In this document: positions 9,526 to 18,226 of the stretch, piece by piece | How positions within the stretch are numbered: position 1 is the stretch's first letter | Layout of the letters: each line of letters opens with the position of its first letter | Source: Enterobacter sp. JUb54 | GTDB lineage: Bacteria; Pseudomonadota; Gammaproteobacteria; Enterobacterales; Enterobacteriaceae | Length of the DNA stretch: 64,000 bases | Direction of reading: 5' to 3' | NCBI RefSeq assembly: GCF_014298075.1 | Contig: NZ_CP060418.1 | Coordinates: forward strand, 4,898,001 to 4,962,000 | Program-made: the position numbers and the translations under genes | Notes under the pieces: generated by a model | Database searches by the model: none | Told to the model about the DNA's origin: nothing | What the model saw: the letters and a program-made list of their open reading frames with translations, nothing else

Positions 9526-9964
9526 GTTTGCTCCTTAAGGTATTGAGCGGACAGGATTGCTTTCTGCTATTTTTTCTCGAAAATCTAATGGCTGATATAG
9601 TAAAAAAATGACCTTATCTTGAAAATTGGAACCAAATGATAAGTTTGTGATTTTGGTCATATTTTGATTTGGGTTGAGCAGCTGAAGCCTTTGAAACGCC
9701 AGACAGTCGCTATATCCAGAGATTAGTTGGCATATTAACGCCAATATTGAGATGACCAGGCTCCGGTTAAGGTAAGAAGCCCTTAATCTTGAAACCCCAA
9801 AAAAGTATGAATGTTTACAGCTTTGATGTCATATAGATAGGCAGAACTATTGGCGTATTTCCATAACTTAACACTTAGAGTAATCAGGAACTTCCGTTTC
9901 TGGCACGAAGCGGACAGACTAACTTAGCTGTAGGTACGCTGTGAGCGAAATACTGACCTTCAGA
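9526..9964. promoter_or_regulatory. Upstream region of the HPr-EIIA operon
   Basis: A 439-bp region without a convincing gene. A CRP-like TGTGA-N6-TCATA site lies at 9646-9661. A possible minus-strand promoter, -35 TTTTCA, 17-bp spacer, -10 TACTAT, lies near 9601-9625. Both are colinear with the region upstream of the paralogue (fixed offset of 7570 bp for the TGAC, CTTGAAAA and TGTGA elements). I see nothing definite between 9700 and 9964. Confidence 0.55.
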
Positions 9965-10318
9965 CTATTTATTCAACATCAATATGGGTTTAGGTAATCG
10001 CCCGCACTTATAGTAACTGTCAATTGCCTCCAGCCATTGACTCGACGTAAAAAGCTGATACTCGTTCAATTCACTTTTGCGGAGTAGTTGCCAGATATCG
10101 CTGAACTCATGCTGCCAGTCGCCATTAGTGAAATCAGCAAGATAATTACGGATATGAAACCAGTTTGTCGCAGGCGAGGCTGGCTGGATTTTATAAGGTT
10201 GACCCGAAAGTAAACCGTAAGAAACAAACCTTCCATCTCCCTTCATACTGTTCAGCAAAAGCTCTGCCAGCGAACCACCGACGGCGTCATAAACAATATC
10301 ACTGTCTTTGGCACACCT
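9965..10318 (-). pseudogene. C-terminal remnant of a zinc-type alcohol dehydrogenase/quinone oxidoreductase
   Basis: The minus-strand frame ending at 9965 reads through DIVYDAVGGSLAELLLNSMK, then GDGRFVSYGLLSG and a WFHIRNYLADF-like tail. This is the characteristic end of the Rossmann domain and C-terminus of MDR-family oxidoreductases (usually about 320-340 residues). Upstream of about 10318 the similarity stops; there is no N-terminal catalytic domain or start codon with a ribosome site. The first internal ATG is in the middle of the domain. I therefore call it a truncated remnant of roughly 115 codons, a sign that this junction between the PTS locus and the island has been rearranged. Confidence 0.7.
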
Positions 10319-10678
10319 TGTCCGGTGACGCCTCCCATTTGCTTTGCACCGTTATCAGATATTCCAGAAATCACATTAAACGATGGTGTAAAGATTCTAC
10401 AGATTGGTTTCGGTACCATGGATCTTGCTCCTCGCGACAATACACTACAAAGCCATTAGGTTATCATCGTTAAAGATATCCGTACTAATTACCTTAACAT
10501 TAGAAATAATAAAAATGGTGCGAATGCTAACTCAGTGCTTAATTTATATAAAAAGCATTCGGAATAATGGTTTAATACAGCATCGATATTGTAACTATCT
10601 TTAAGGGAAGTTATTTTGCTTCCCTTAATGCACGCTTTAAGAATTTTGTAAACTATTCATGCAAGGTATATATGTATT
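10319..10678. other. Non-coding stretch, no gene recognised
   Basis: AT-rich sequence between two decayed genes. Short open frames occur but none has a ribosome site plus recognisable protein features. I see no RNA gene or repeat in it. Confidence 0.5.
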
Positions 10679-11033
10679 TTATTCAATAGGAAAATTGTGC
10701 TGTTTTAAGAAAGATAGCTTATCCCAATAGCCTCTTTGAAATATAATTTTATTATTTACTATTTGAAAAAAAACCGCAACCTCTCAAACCTAATGGGGCA
10801 CGCCACTCTAAAATTGCCCATTGTCCATCTTCGAAAATGTTTTCAACGATACAAACCATTTCTGGAATAGAAAAATCTTGTTCAAACATTTTCTTTATAG
10901 CCTCTTTTCCAATAACTGGGTCATTGGCTACCTGATGGTTTATTGCATTATCATCATATAATTGTGAAATAGTTTCTACATCTGCATTATTAAATGCGTC
11001 AACCCATTGGCAAAGTATTTCTTTTGGCTTCAT
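10679..11033 (-). pseudogene. NTF2-like (SnoaL-type) protein, frameshifted at an 8-A run
   Basis: From ATG 11033 the frame encodes an NTF2-fold small protein (MKPKEILCQWVDAFNNADVE..., then ILEWRAPLGLRGCGFF) but stops at 10752, just after a run of eight A on the plus strand (10765-10772). Removing one base restores a frame that continues as GFFQIVNNKIIFQRGYWDKL and ends with TAA at 10679-10681, the expected family C-terminus. So a +1 slip in a homopolymer truncates the last roughly 25 residues. It could be a genuine mutation, a contingency tract or a base-calling error. The start has a plausible ribosome site (GGAGGTAAT). Function of these small cone-shaped proteins is diverse; none is assigned. 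Confidence 0.72.
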
Positions 11034-11360
11034 ATAAATTACCTCCAGACCTGTAAAATATCTATTTTCATAGCGTGGTATAAAAAGCTTGTCAAGCTAA
11101 AAATTTGTTTGAAGCATAGGAAAAATTTTAAAGTGCAATAATAACTCTGACCTGCTCCCCACAAATTGATGCAGATAGATGTTAGCAACGTCCCATTGAA
11201 CTCACAGCACTAAGCGGACATCGTTCAGTTCTGGACTACACAATTTCCTTTACGTGTTAATCTAAAATTCCAAATAATTTCAGATAGATATCATCTCTGT
11301 GAATCCCCGCCTTCCTGACTGGAAATCGGGGTTCTTTATTTTTCACGCTGAGACTTCTGT
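11034..11360. other. Left junction of the accessory island
   Basis: A 327-bp intergenic stretch before the CP4-like block. A terminator-like hairpin occurs near its end (listed separately). No tRNA, integrase or clear attachment site is visible, so the left boundary of the island cannot be fixed. Confidence 0.4.
11305..11340 (+). terminator. Hairpin with T-rich tail upstream of the island GTPase
   Basis: CCCCG (11305-11309) pairs with CGGGG (11327-11331), with inner TTCC/GGAA pairing, followed by TTCTTTATTTTT. This resembles a rho-independent terminator or attenuator in the leader of the GTPase gene. Confidence 0.5.
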
Positions 11361-12236
11361 ATGAATAAACCTGATGGCCTTCAGGCCCTTGAACAACCGC
11401 TCGCATCGCTTCCGCACACGCTTCGCCAGCTTATTCTTGAACGTATCCAGAACCTGACCCACTACGAGCCGGTGATTGGCATCATGGGCAAAAGTGGTGC
11501 AGGCAAATCCTCACTTTGCAACGAACTTTTCCGGGGGGAAGTGTCCCCGGTGAGTGACGTGAATGCCTGTACTCGCGATGTACTGCGCTTCCGGTTGCGC
11601 AGCGGTCGTCACAGTCTGGTGATTGTCGATTTACCGGGTGTAGGTGAAAACGGGCGGCGGGATCATGAGTACCGGGCCCTTTACCATCGTATGCTGCCGG
11701 AGCTGGACCTGGTGCTGTGGGTCATTAAGGCCGATGATCGGGCACTGACCGTGGACGAGCAGTTCTGGCACGGCGTGATGCAACCTTACAGGCAAAAGGT
11801 ACTGTTTGTGATTAACCAGGCCGACAAAATCGAACCCTGTCATGAATGGGATACCCTCACCAACAAACCTTCACCGCACCAACAGGGAAATCTTAAAGCG
11901 AAGCAGGCTGCGATTATGGCGATGTTTAAACCGCATCATCCGGTCTGTGTGGTGTCCGCCAGCACTGGATGGGGCATTGAGGAGATGGTGGCAGCCATGA
12001 TGCGCTGTCTGCCTGACCGCGCCACCAGCCCGGTGGTGACACAACTGCAAGGGAGACTCTGCACAGAGCCGGTAAAGTCGCATGCCCGTAACAGTTTCGG
12101 TGAAGCTGTGGGCCGGGTTTTCGATACCGCAGAATCATCTTCATTCCTGTCTGCATCGCTGAAAACGGTGATTCGTAGCGTGCGTGATGCGGTGGTGTCG
12201 GTCGCTCGGGCCGTCTGGGACTGGATATTCTTCTGA
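11361..12236 (+). CDS. YfjP/YeeP/YkfA-family GTPase
   Basis: A 291-residue Era-like GTPase typical of E. coli CP4-type cryptic prophages. The P-loop is GIMGKSGAGKSS (about residues 39-50), the G3 motif is DLPGVGE and the G4 motif NQADK (a variant of NKxD), with SAST resembling G5. The C-terminal 70 residues carry a hydrophobic, tryptophan-containing end that may touch the membrane. The biological role is not known. It is the first gene of a conserved block found in CP4-6, CP4-44 and CP4-57. The Shine-Dalgarno sequence is weak (GAGA). Confidence 0.9.
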   Translation: MNKPDGLQALEQPLASLPHTLRQLILERIQNLTHYEPVIGIMGKSGAGKSSLCNELFRGEVSPVSDVNACTRDVLRFRLRSGRHSLVIVDLPGVGENGRRDHEYRALYHRMLPELDLVLWVIKADDRALTVDEQFWHGVMQPYRQKVLFVINQADKIEPCHEWDTLTNKPSPHQQGNLKAKQAAIMAMFKPHHPVCVVSASTGWGIEEMVAAMMRCLPDRATSPVVTQLQGRLCTEPVKSHARNSFGEAVGRVFDTAESSSFLSASLKTVIRSVRDAVVSVARAVWDWIFF

Positions 12237-12479
12237 TATCGCAATTTTCTCTGCGAATGATGAACTTGTTGTTAATGATGTGTTGATTGTGGACACGTCC
12301 TTTCCATTGCGTTTTATCGTCAACTAAATCAGGAGAAGCATCATTATCTGTCAGACGAGCGCTCACAAGGCCGGGCTGCTCATAAAAAATAGTTCCGATG
12401 TTGTCCATACCCTGTCCACCCCTTCCTTTAAAGTAATCATTATTAATTCAGAGAGTTAACTTCTGAGGAGAAATCTTTC

Positions 12480-13196
12480 ATGACGCTTCAGGAGCGGCGA
12501 CATGACCGGCTTGCCGTCAGGTTGTCGTTGATTATCAGCCGCCTGGTGTCCGGTGAAACTCTGTTTATTCGCAAACTGGCAACTGAATTCGGGGTGTCAG
12601 AGCGCACGTTACGTCGTGACTTTCGGGAACGTCTGATGTATCTCGACCTGGATTATTACCAGGGGCAGTGCAGTCTGCGCTCGGATATTCACAGTACACG
12701 GCAGGAAATAGATATTCTGACCTTTGCTCACCGCACGGGGCTGGCCGGGATTTTCCCGGGCTTTGACCGGCGACTGGTCAGCAGCCTGCTGGACTGTGAT
12801 GATCGACCCTGTCTGGTATGGCATCAGGACAGACCTCATCCCCCGGCAGGAAAGCTTTGCTTCTACAGGCTGGTCAGAGCTATTTCGGGATGTCAGCGCA
12901 TCACCGTTCTGACTGAAGGGGAGCGTCATGAGGCCATCGCACCTTACCGGCTAATCGCTCTTGACGGTTACTGGTATCTGGTCGCTGAACATAACAGGCA
13001 ATTACGTGTCTTCCGGCTGGATGAGATTCATCTGGTAAGGCCATCGCGGGAAACATTTATTCGCAGTGAGCTTCTCTATCAGCTGTCGGAGGATAAGCAT
13101 TTTATCTCTGCCTTACCTCATTTCCGTTTTATTCAGCAGTCGCTGAATTCATTTTCTCCATCAGAAAGTCGGGGGCAATCCGGACAAACTGATTAG
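12480..13196 (+). CDS. WYL-domain transcriptional regulator (YafY-like)
   Basis: A 238-residue regulator. The N-terminal helix-turn-helix of DeoR type (about residues 10-60, including [19 protein letters not shown]) is followed by a WYL domain (about 120-200) with [18 protein letters not shown] and the FRLDEI segment. WYL domains bind nucleic acids or other ligands and control defence or stress genes; in CP4-6 the homologue is YafY. ATG 12480 follows GAGGAG with a 9-base spacer. Two secreted-protein genes start immediately downstream (35 bp from its stop), so they may be co-transcribed. Confidence 0.9.
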   Translation: MTLQERRHDRLAVRLSLIISRLVSGETLFIRKLATEFGVSERTLRRDFRERLMYLDLDYYQGQCSLRSDIHSTRQEIDILTFAHRTGLAGIFPGFDRRLVSSLLDCDDRPCLVWHQDRPHPPAGKLCFYRLVRAISGCQRITVLTEGERHEAIAPYRLIALDGYWYLVAEHNRQLRVFRLDEIHLVRPSRETFIRSELLYQLSEDKHFISALPHFRFIQQSLNSFSPSESRGQSGQTD

Positions 13197-13231
13197 AGAT
13201 GGTCTCCATAATTGAATGTAAGGTTAATCTA

Positions 13232-13684
13232 ATGAAAAAATTGAAATTATTGTCTTTATTGCCAGTCATGTTTTTCCCCTTACTTATCGCAGGTAATGCT
13301 TACGCAGCACGTCCTTATAGCGGGTTCCTGCCTGCGGCAGTGAATAATAAAAGTGGGAATATATTCTGGTGTGATGCCCATCGACAGGTCAGAAAACTGT
13401 GTACAGCGACGGAAGTGGATTCAATGGGATGGTTTATTGTTGTTCGCTCGAAACCTTCCAGAGATTGTCCGGGTGGCATTTGGGGATGGATTACTCCCAG
13501 TAAAGACGATGTGGCAACAGGGTATACCATTACACCAGGTAAAGAATTCAATCTCACCATGAAGGATATGTGCAGTCCCGATATGAAAGTAACGTTCCGC
13601 CCGAATAAAAAGGACCCTCGTTATGACGATCTTGTCGGGATTTATGCCGGAAAAGAAGCGTTTCGCTACAAACAAATAAAATAA
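13232..13684 (+). CDS. Secreted hypothetical protein, Cys-containing
   Basis: A 150-residue protein starting at ATG 13232 (TAAGGTT upstream; the frame opens earlier at 13199). A clear Sec signal peptide is visible (MKKLKLLSLLPVMFFPLLIAGNAYA), with cleavage after AYA. The mature part has four cysteines (FWC, KLC, RDC, DMC), probably forming two disulfides in the periplasm. I do not recognise a family. It sits between the WYL regulator and a second secreted protein within an otherwise standard CP4 block, so it is island cargo. A pilin- or adhesin-like role is not supported; no donor-strand or chaperone-usher signatures are present. Confidence 0.78.
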   Translation: MKKLKLLSLLPVMFFPLLIAGNAYAARPYSGFLPAAVNNKSGNIFWCDAHRQVRKLCTATEVDSMGWFIVVRSKPSRDCPGGIWGWITPSKDDVATGYTITPGKEFNLTMKDMCSPDMKVTFRPNKKDPRYDDLVGIYAGKEAFRYKQIK

Positions 13685-13755
13685 TCCAACTGTTTTTTCA
13701 TTACTTTATTGTTTTAAACAACAAAAGCTTTATTACATTATTTGAGGACAACATT

Positions 13756-14229
13756 ATGCGACTGCCTTACGTAATAGTTACATTAGCTATGCTGGCTTCT
13801 GTATCAACAGCACAGGCTATTCCCAATATGTGGACGAGTGGTTTTGGGATGGGCGTGACCGAATATATCATTACCAGCCCGGAGAAGGTGGTGTTTAATC
13901 TGAACTGTACTGGCAATCCGGATGCGCATAATATTCTGCAACACGGTGTTGATCTCACCCTGCCTGATGGAACATCAGTAAGTTCTCATGACGACGGGAC
14001 GGAAATAACGGTCGTCATGGATAACAGTCAGTTCTCATTACCTTCATCCCTCGGCTGGAGGAATGGCGATAATGCCTGGGTGTCATTTATTGACGCACTG
14101 GGTCAGTCGTCTAATTTCGATGTTTATGTCAGCGATAAAAAAGTAGGCACTTTCAGTCCGGGTCTGAAGAATACGCAAAAAGAGCTGTCTGACCTCAGTG
14201 AGTGCCGGACCACACACTACAGCGATTAG
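13756..14229 (+). CDS. Secreted hypothetical protein
   Basis: A 157-residue protein with a signal peptide (MRLPYVIVTLAMLASVSTAQA, cleavage after AQA) and a soluble mature domain with two cysteines (LNC and a near-terminal SEC). The start ATG 13756 follows GAGG with good spacing. It is 71 bp downstream of the other secreted protein and 119 bp before the YafZ-like gene. I do not recognise a family. The shared location and export of the two proteins suggests they act together at the envelope; nothing in sequence gives the activity. Confidence 0.78.
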   Translation: MRLPYVIVTLAMLASVSTAQAIPNMWTSGFGMGVTEYIITSPEKVVFNLNCTGNPDAHNILQHGVDLTLPDGTSVSSHDDGTEITVVMDNSQFSLPSSLGWRNGDNAWVSFIDALGQSSNFDVYVSDKKVGTFSPGLKNTQKELSDLSECRTTHYSD

Positions 14230-14348
14230 TTACTTACATTTCAGACCTCTCCACCCCGCAACACACCAACACCAGATACCAACAGGCCATGTTCCTTCGG
14301 GGACATGGCCTTTTTGTTTTCATTTCATTATCAGATAAGGAGTTAGCT

Positions 14349-15170
14349 ATGCGATTAGCCAGCCGCTTTGGCCGTATAAACCAGATACGCCGTGACCGGC
14401 CTCTGACCCACGAAGAGCTGATGAGTCATGTACCCAGCGTGTTCGGGAGTGACAAGCATGAATCTCGTTCAGACAGGTACACCTACATACCGACCATCAC
14501 CATCCTCGAAAGCCTGCAGCGTGAAGGCTTTGAGCCGTTCTTTGCCTGCCAGACAAAGGTTCGCGACCAGAGCAAGCGGGAACACACCAAACACATGCTT
14601 CGCCTGCGTCGTGCCGGTCAACTGACCGGCCATCAGGTGCCGGAAATCATTCTACTTAACAGCCATGACGGCTCATCAAGCTACCAGATGCTGCCGGGGT
14701 TATTTCGCGGCGTCTGTACCAATGGCCTGGTCTGCGGTCAGTCATTCGGAGAAGTGCGGGTACCGCATAAAGGGAATGTTGTTGAGAAGGTGATTGAAGG
14801 GGCTTACGAAGTGCTCGGTGTGTTTGACCGGGTGGAGGAGAAGCGCGATGCAATGCAGTCACTGGCACTGCCAGAACCAGCCCGTAACGCCCTGGCGAAT
14901 GCCGCGCTGAAGTATCGCTTTGGTGAAGACCACCAGCCGGTCACGGTATCGCAGTTGCTGACCCCACGTCGCCGGGAGGACTACAGCGATGACCTGTGGA
15001 CCGTATACCAGCGCGTGCAGGAGAACCTGATGAAAGGTGGATTGTCAGGGCGAACCGCTCAGGGGAAAAGCAGCCGCACCCGTGCTGTTACCGGTATTGA
15101 TGGCGATGTGAAGCTCAATCGTGCTCTTTGGGTGATGGCAGAAAACATGCTCGATTTTTTCGGGCGTTAA
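14349..15170 (+). CDS. yafZ: DUF932/YafZ (YfjQ)-family protein
   Basis: 273 residues from ATG 14349 (AAGGAG 7 bases upstream), exactly the length I remember for E. coli YafZ. An in-frame upstream start at 14202 would overlap the preceding gene and has no ribosome site. The family is defined by the conserved block LNSHDGSSSYQMLPGLFRGVCTNGLV. It is common on conjugative plasmids and CP4-type islands, usually next to anti-restriction and RadC-like genes, and may help incoming DNA. The molecular activity is unknown. The C-terminal part is basic and may bind nucleic acid. Confidence 0.88.
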   Translation: MRLASRFGRINQIRRDRPLTHEELMSHVPSVFGSDKHESRSDRYTYIPTITILESLQREGFEPFFACQTKVRDQSKREHTKHMLRLRRAGQLTGHQVPEIILLNSHDGSSSYQMLPGLFRGVCTNGLVCGQSFGEVRVPHKGNVVEKVIEGAYEVLGVFDRVEEKRDAMQSLALPEPARNALANAALKYRFGEDHQPVTVSQLLTPRRREDYSDDLWTVYQRVQENLMKGGLSGRTAQGKSSRTRAVTGIDGDVKLNRALWVMAENMLDFFGR

Positions 15171-15200
15171 ACAACGGTTCCGGCATAAGGAGATAGTTTA

Positions 15201-15644
15201 ATGAATACACAAAATCATCAGGTTGCGGAGCATACCGCAATTACTGCCTCAGTGGTCCCGGACGAGTTACGCATCGGCTTCTGGCCGCAGCACTTTGGCT
15301 CCATCCCACAATGGATAACCCTTGAACCTCGTATTTTCGCCTGGATGGAGCGGCTGTGTGCCGATTACCAAGGTGGTATCTGGCGCTTTTCGACACTCAG
15401 CAACGGCGGCGCTTTTATGGCTCCCGAGTCAGATCACGATGAGAAGTGGACATTGTTCAACAGCATGAATGGCAATGGCGCAGAGCTTACCAGTGAAGCT
15501 GCAGGGATGGTCGCCTGTCTGATGGCTTACAACCACCACGCCTGTCGCACCGAGTGTGACGCGATGACTGAGCATTATTATCGCTTACGCGACTACGCGC
15601 TGAACCATCCAGAGTGCAGCGCCATTATGCATCTCATCGACTGA
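15201..15644 (+). CDS. yafX: Anti-restriction protein, ArdB/KlcA/YafX family
   Basis: A 147-residue protein with the ArdB/KlcA pattern: RIGFWPQHFG near the N-terminus, then YQGGIWRFSTLSNGGAFMAP and the SEAAGMVACLMAYNH segment. The family relieves type I restriction of incoming mobile DNA. ATG 15201 is preceded by AAGGAG. It lies 30 bp after yafZ and 12 bp before the RadC-like gene, the standard order in CP4 blocks and plasmid leading regions. Confidence 0.9.
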   Translation: MNTQNHQVAEHTAITASVVPDELRIGFWPQHFGSIPQWITLEPRIFAWMERLCADYQGGIWRFSTLSNGGAFMAPESDHDEKWTLFNSMNGNGAELTSEAAGMVACLMAYNHHACRTECDAMTEHYYRLRDYALNHPECSAIMHLID

Positions 15645-15656
15645 GGGATACCGAAC

Positions 15657-16199
15657 ATGAATACCGCATTATCCCCGCTGTCATCTCAGCCTGAACTCTT
15701 TCCACTGGCGATTATGGCCCAGCATGGTTGTTTGCTCCCCGCGACCTCCGGATTAACCCCCTATGCCCAACGCACCATTCGTCGTGCCATCAACCTGCTG
15801 GATAAATATCTGCGCCAGCCCGGTATATCCTTTACCTCTAGTACTGCTGCCCGTGACTGGCTTCGGTTACAGCTGGCAGGACAAGAACGGGAAGTGTTTA
15901 TGGTGCTCTATCTCGATAACCAGCACCGTTTACTGGAGAGTGAAACGCTGTTTGCCGGTTCGATTAACCATGTCCAGGTCCATCCCCGTGAGGTGGTGAA
16001 GTCAGCGCTTCGCTTCAATGCTGCTGCTGTTGTGCTGGCACATAACCATCCATCCGGTGATCCGGAGCCCAGCCAATGTGACCGCAACATTACGGGCAGG
16101 CTTAAAGAAGCGCTGGCACTGGTTGATGTGAACACTCTCGATCATCTGGTTATCGGTTCAGATGGAATTGTGTCGTTTGCAGAGCGAGGCTGGATATGA
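15657..16199 (+). CDS. RadC-like JAB1/MPN-domain protein (YkfG/YeeS/YfjY)
   Basis: A 180-residue protein with the RadC metalloprotease-like JAMM signature HNHPSGDPEPSQCD (H-x-H, seven residues, S-x-x-D) near residue 130, and an upstream glutamate in the EREVF segment. Island versions lack the N-terminal helix-hairpin-helix of chromosomal RadC, as here. Despite the old name, a DNA-repair role is doubtful. Its stop overlaps the next ATG (ATGA, 16196-16199), so the two are coupled. Confidence 0.9.
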   Translation: MNTALSPLSSQPELFPLAIMAQHGCLLPATSGLTPYAQRTIRRAINLLDKYLRQPGISFTSSTAARDWLRLQLAGQEREVFMVLYLDNQHRLLESETLFAGSINHVQVHPREVVKSALRFNAAAVVLAHNHPSGDPEPSQCDRNITGRLKEALALVDVNTLDHLVIGSDGIVSFAERGWI

Positions 16200-16417
16200 A
16201 AATCATCAGCAAACGCCAGGCAATGACCCTGTACCGGCAGCATCCTGGCTCCCGACTGTTTCGCTTCAGTACGGGCAAATATAAATGGTCAGGCAGTATC
16301 TGCCATTATGCTGGCCGCGAGGTGGAGGACATACGCGGCGTTCTGGCCGTGTTTGCTGAACGTCGTCAGGACCGCAATGGTCCCTATGTCATTCTTCGAA
16401 GCGTCACTCTCAATTAA
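16196..16417 (+). CDS. DUF987 small protein (YkfH/YeeT/YpjJ)
   Basis: A 73-residue basic protein of the YeeT/YkfH family (MKIISKRQAMTLYRQHPGSRLF, then FSTGKYKWSGSICHYAGREV). It always sits between the RadC-like gene and the CbeA antitoxin in these blocks, as here. Function is unknown. It is translationally coupled to the RadC-like gene through a 4-bp overlap. Confidence 0.86.
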   Translation: MKIISKRQAMTLYRQHPGSRLFRFSTGKYKWSGSICHYAGREVEDIRGVLAVFAERRQDRNGPYVILRSVTLN

Positions 16418-16442
16418 TCCTTCACTTTAATCAGGAACAATA

Positions 16443-16799
16443 ATGAACTATCACTCAGAATCTGGTGCCATACCGGAGAATCCCCCCTGCCAGCATTGGG
16501 GGCTAAAGAGTACGATCACACCCTGTTTTGGAGCTCGGCTGGTGCAAGAAGGCGACCGCCTGCATTTTCTTGCTGATCGGGCCGGATTTAACGGTGTTTT
16601 CTGCGACGATGACGCGCTATACCTGGATCAGGCCTTTCCGTTGATTCTCAAACAACTGGAGCTGATACTCACCAGCGGAGAACTCTCCCCCCGCCATCAG
16701 CACTGTGTCACCCTCTATCACAACGGACTCACCTGCGAAGCCGATACGCTTGGTAGTTGTGGCTACGTATACATCGCCATTTATCCCACCCAACGTTAA
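16443..16799 (+). CDS. cbeA: CbeA/YafW-family antitoxin of type IV toxin-antitoxin system
   Basis: A 118-residue antitoxin of the YeeU/YafW/YfjZ family, recognised by [19 protein letters not shown] and [28 protein letters not shown]. By family knowledge the E. coli homologues oppose the toxin indirectly, by stabilising MreB and FtsZ filaments, rather than by binding the toxin. Twenty bp separate it from the toxin start. Ribosome site CAGGAA upstream of ATG 16443. Confidence 0.9.
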   Translation: MNYHSESGAIPENPPCQHWGLKSTITPCFGARLVQEGDRLHFLADRAGFNGVFCDDDALYLDQAFPLILKQLELILTSGELSPRHQHCVTLYHNGLTCEADTLGSCGYVYIAIYPTQR

Positions 16800-16819
16800 T
16801 TACTTTCACGAGAGAAAAA

Positions 16820-17143
16820 ATGAAATTTCTACCTACAACAAATATGCGGGCGGCGAAGCCATGCCTGTCGCCCGTGACTATCTGGAAAATGCTACTTAGT
16901 CGTCTGCTGGAACAGCATTATGGCCTGACACTAAACGATACACCTTTCTGTGATGAAACCGTCATACAGGAACATATCGATGCCGGTATCACTCTCGCTA
17001 ATGCCATTAACTTTCTAGTGGAAAAGTACGAACTGGTTCGTATCGATCGCAGAGGGTTTAGCTGGCAAGAACAAACGCCATATCTCACGATTATTGATAT
17101 CATGAGGGCCCGTCGCGATCTGGGTTTAATGAATCGTAATTAG
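16820..17143 (+). CDS. cbtA: CbtA/YkfI-family toxin (cytoskeleton inhibitor)
   Basis: A 107-residue toxin from ATG 16820; a longer frame opens at 16757 but overlaps the antitoxin. Recognisable features are [28 protein letters not shown], then [28 protein letters not shown] and a C-terminal [13 protein letters not shown]. Homologues CbtA/YeeV and YkfI bind FtsZ and MreB and cause rounding and division arrest. It is the last gene of the CP4-like block. Length is slightly shorter than E. coli YkfI (113), but no truncation is evident. Confidence 0.9.
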   Translation: MKFLPTTNMRAAKPCLSPVTIWKMLLSRLLEQHYGLTLNDTPFCDETVIQEHIDAGITLANAINFLVEKYELVRIDRRGFSWQEQTPYLTIIDIMRARRDLGLMNRN

Positions 17144-17251
17144 TCTGATGCTAACGGTATCGCTGCTTTCGAGTATGCCTGCCATTTGCTATCATCTCGC
17201 TTCCTGCTGATTTATCGACAAAGGTAATTACTTGAATTCAAAGCCTCTGTG

Positions 17252-17275
17252 CTTTGGGGGTATCTTTGGGGGTAT
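17252..17275. repeat. Two tandem copies of CTTTGGGGGTAT
   Basis: Perfect 12-bp direct repeat at 17252-17263 and 17264-17275, just after the toxin gene. Paired G-rich repeats of this sort occur near att sites of integrase-mobilised islands, but no integrase is present here, so this reading is uncertain. Confidence 0.75.
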
Positions 17276-17287
17276 AAGTTAAGATAT

Positions 17288-17315
17288 AACTTGAAAATTC
17301 TATATTTTTCAAGTT
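17288..17315. repeat. Perfect 10-bp inverted repeat (AACTTGAAAA/TTTTCAAGTT)
   Basis: Arms at 17288-17297 and 17306-17315 around an 8-base loop. An AT-rich palindrome could be a factor-independent terminator for the toxin operon, or a binding site; the right arm begins with T residues but there is no separate U-tract. Confidence 0.7.
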
Positions 17316-17797
17316 ATTGGTTATCTTGTTCTAATCCCTTCGCCCGCTCCAGATTTCTCTTCTCATGTCGAAACCTTAAAAACCTTCTCTATCAGTAAAT
17401 TAAATAGTTACCTGTTTTAGCTGCCTATGGGTTCTACCGTTGTGATCCGCCCCTGGTAACTGTCACGCTAAGTTACATGGTGAGATGACAGTATAAGTCA
17501 GCGTTGGCGGCAGTTGCATCCTCACACCGCGACAGTAAAACGTGAAGAAAAAGCCCACCCTGGCATCGTTATGTCATCGACAGACTGATCACACGCATTT
17601 AAGCCCGATGTGCGGCCTTGTGGCTGCGTAAACAGGTGAATAGTGGTCATGCCCGGGTAGCTACAGATCCGGCTCTGCCAGCGTTCCGCTTGTCTTCTTA
17701 CCACTAACAGGGCTTTATGACTTCTATCTTATTGAACGATAAATAACCATGACTATCCTTTCTTCGGGGCAAGTAGTTCTCAAATAAAAGGTGGCTT

Positions 17798-18208
17798 ATG
17801 TTCGATAATCTAAGAGAAAGTTGGTTTGTTAGCAAAGTTGAAACACTCATTCAGGTTGAGATTAACAATCTTCCGTTATTGCTCAAAGTTCACACAGAAG
17901 GGCTGGCTCATGCCATGGTTATACATCAGTACAGGACAAGCGCATTTCCTTTTGAGGAGCATAACGGGCAGCGGTTTAATCCATACCTAGCGGCTTTCCA
18001 ATCCGTTTTGAACTTTATCAATTCTTATAATCGTGAAGGGCTGATTATCATCAATGGCGAGGATTGTTTAGGTATGCTGAAAATAATCACGTTAAAATTT
18101 ATGAAGAGGGTTGAGGAAATTTCCTTAAGTCCCGGAGAAGCAGCGTTTATAGATATGTTTTCGGGGCCATTGTTTCGCAAGATATTTCCTGAACTTTGTA
18201 CTGAATAA
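17798..18208 (+). CDS. Hypothetical protein, 136 residues
   Basis: ATG 17798 follows AGGTGG. The product is soluble, with no signal peptide or membrane segment; it is mixed alpha-helical in character, with acidic and hydrophobic residues alternating (YLAAFQSVLNFINSYNREGL). I do not recognise a family. It is isolated between the CP4 block and a convergent set of tiny genes, in AT-rich DNA. The coding call rests on length, ribosome site and a plausible amino-acid composition. Confidence 0.6.
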   Translation: MFDNLRESWFVSKVETLIQVEINNLPLLLKVHTEGLAHAMVIHQYRTSAFPFEEHNGQRFNPYLAAFQSVLNFINSYNREGLIIINGEDCLGMLKIITLKFMKRVEEISLSPGEAAFIDMFSGPLFRKIFPELCTE

Positions 18209-18226
18209 AAAAAGGCGTTTTTATAA

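Larger units (their letters stand above)
17144..17797. other. Right junction of the CP4-like block
   Basis: About 650 bp with no convincing gene. It holds a perfect tandem 12-bp repeat (17252-17275) and a perfect 10-bp inverted repeat (17288-17315), which together may mark a former attachment region; I see nothing else definite. Confidence 0.5.

Noticed and set aside
17522-17704. 60-codon minus-strand frame in the island junction
   Set aside because: No ribosome site and no family features.
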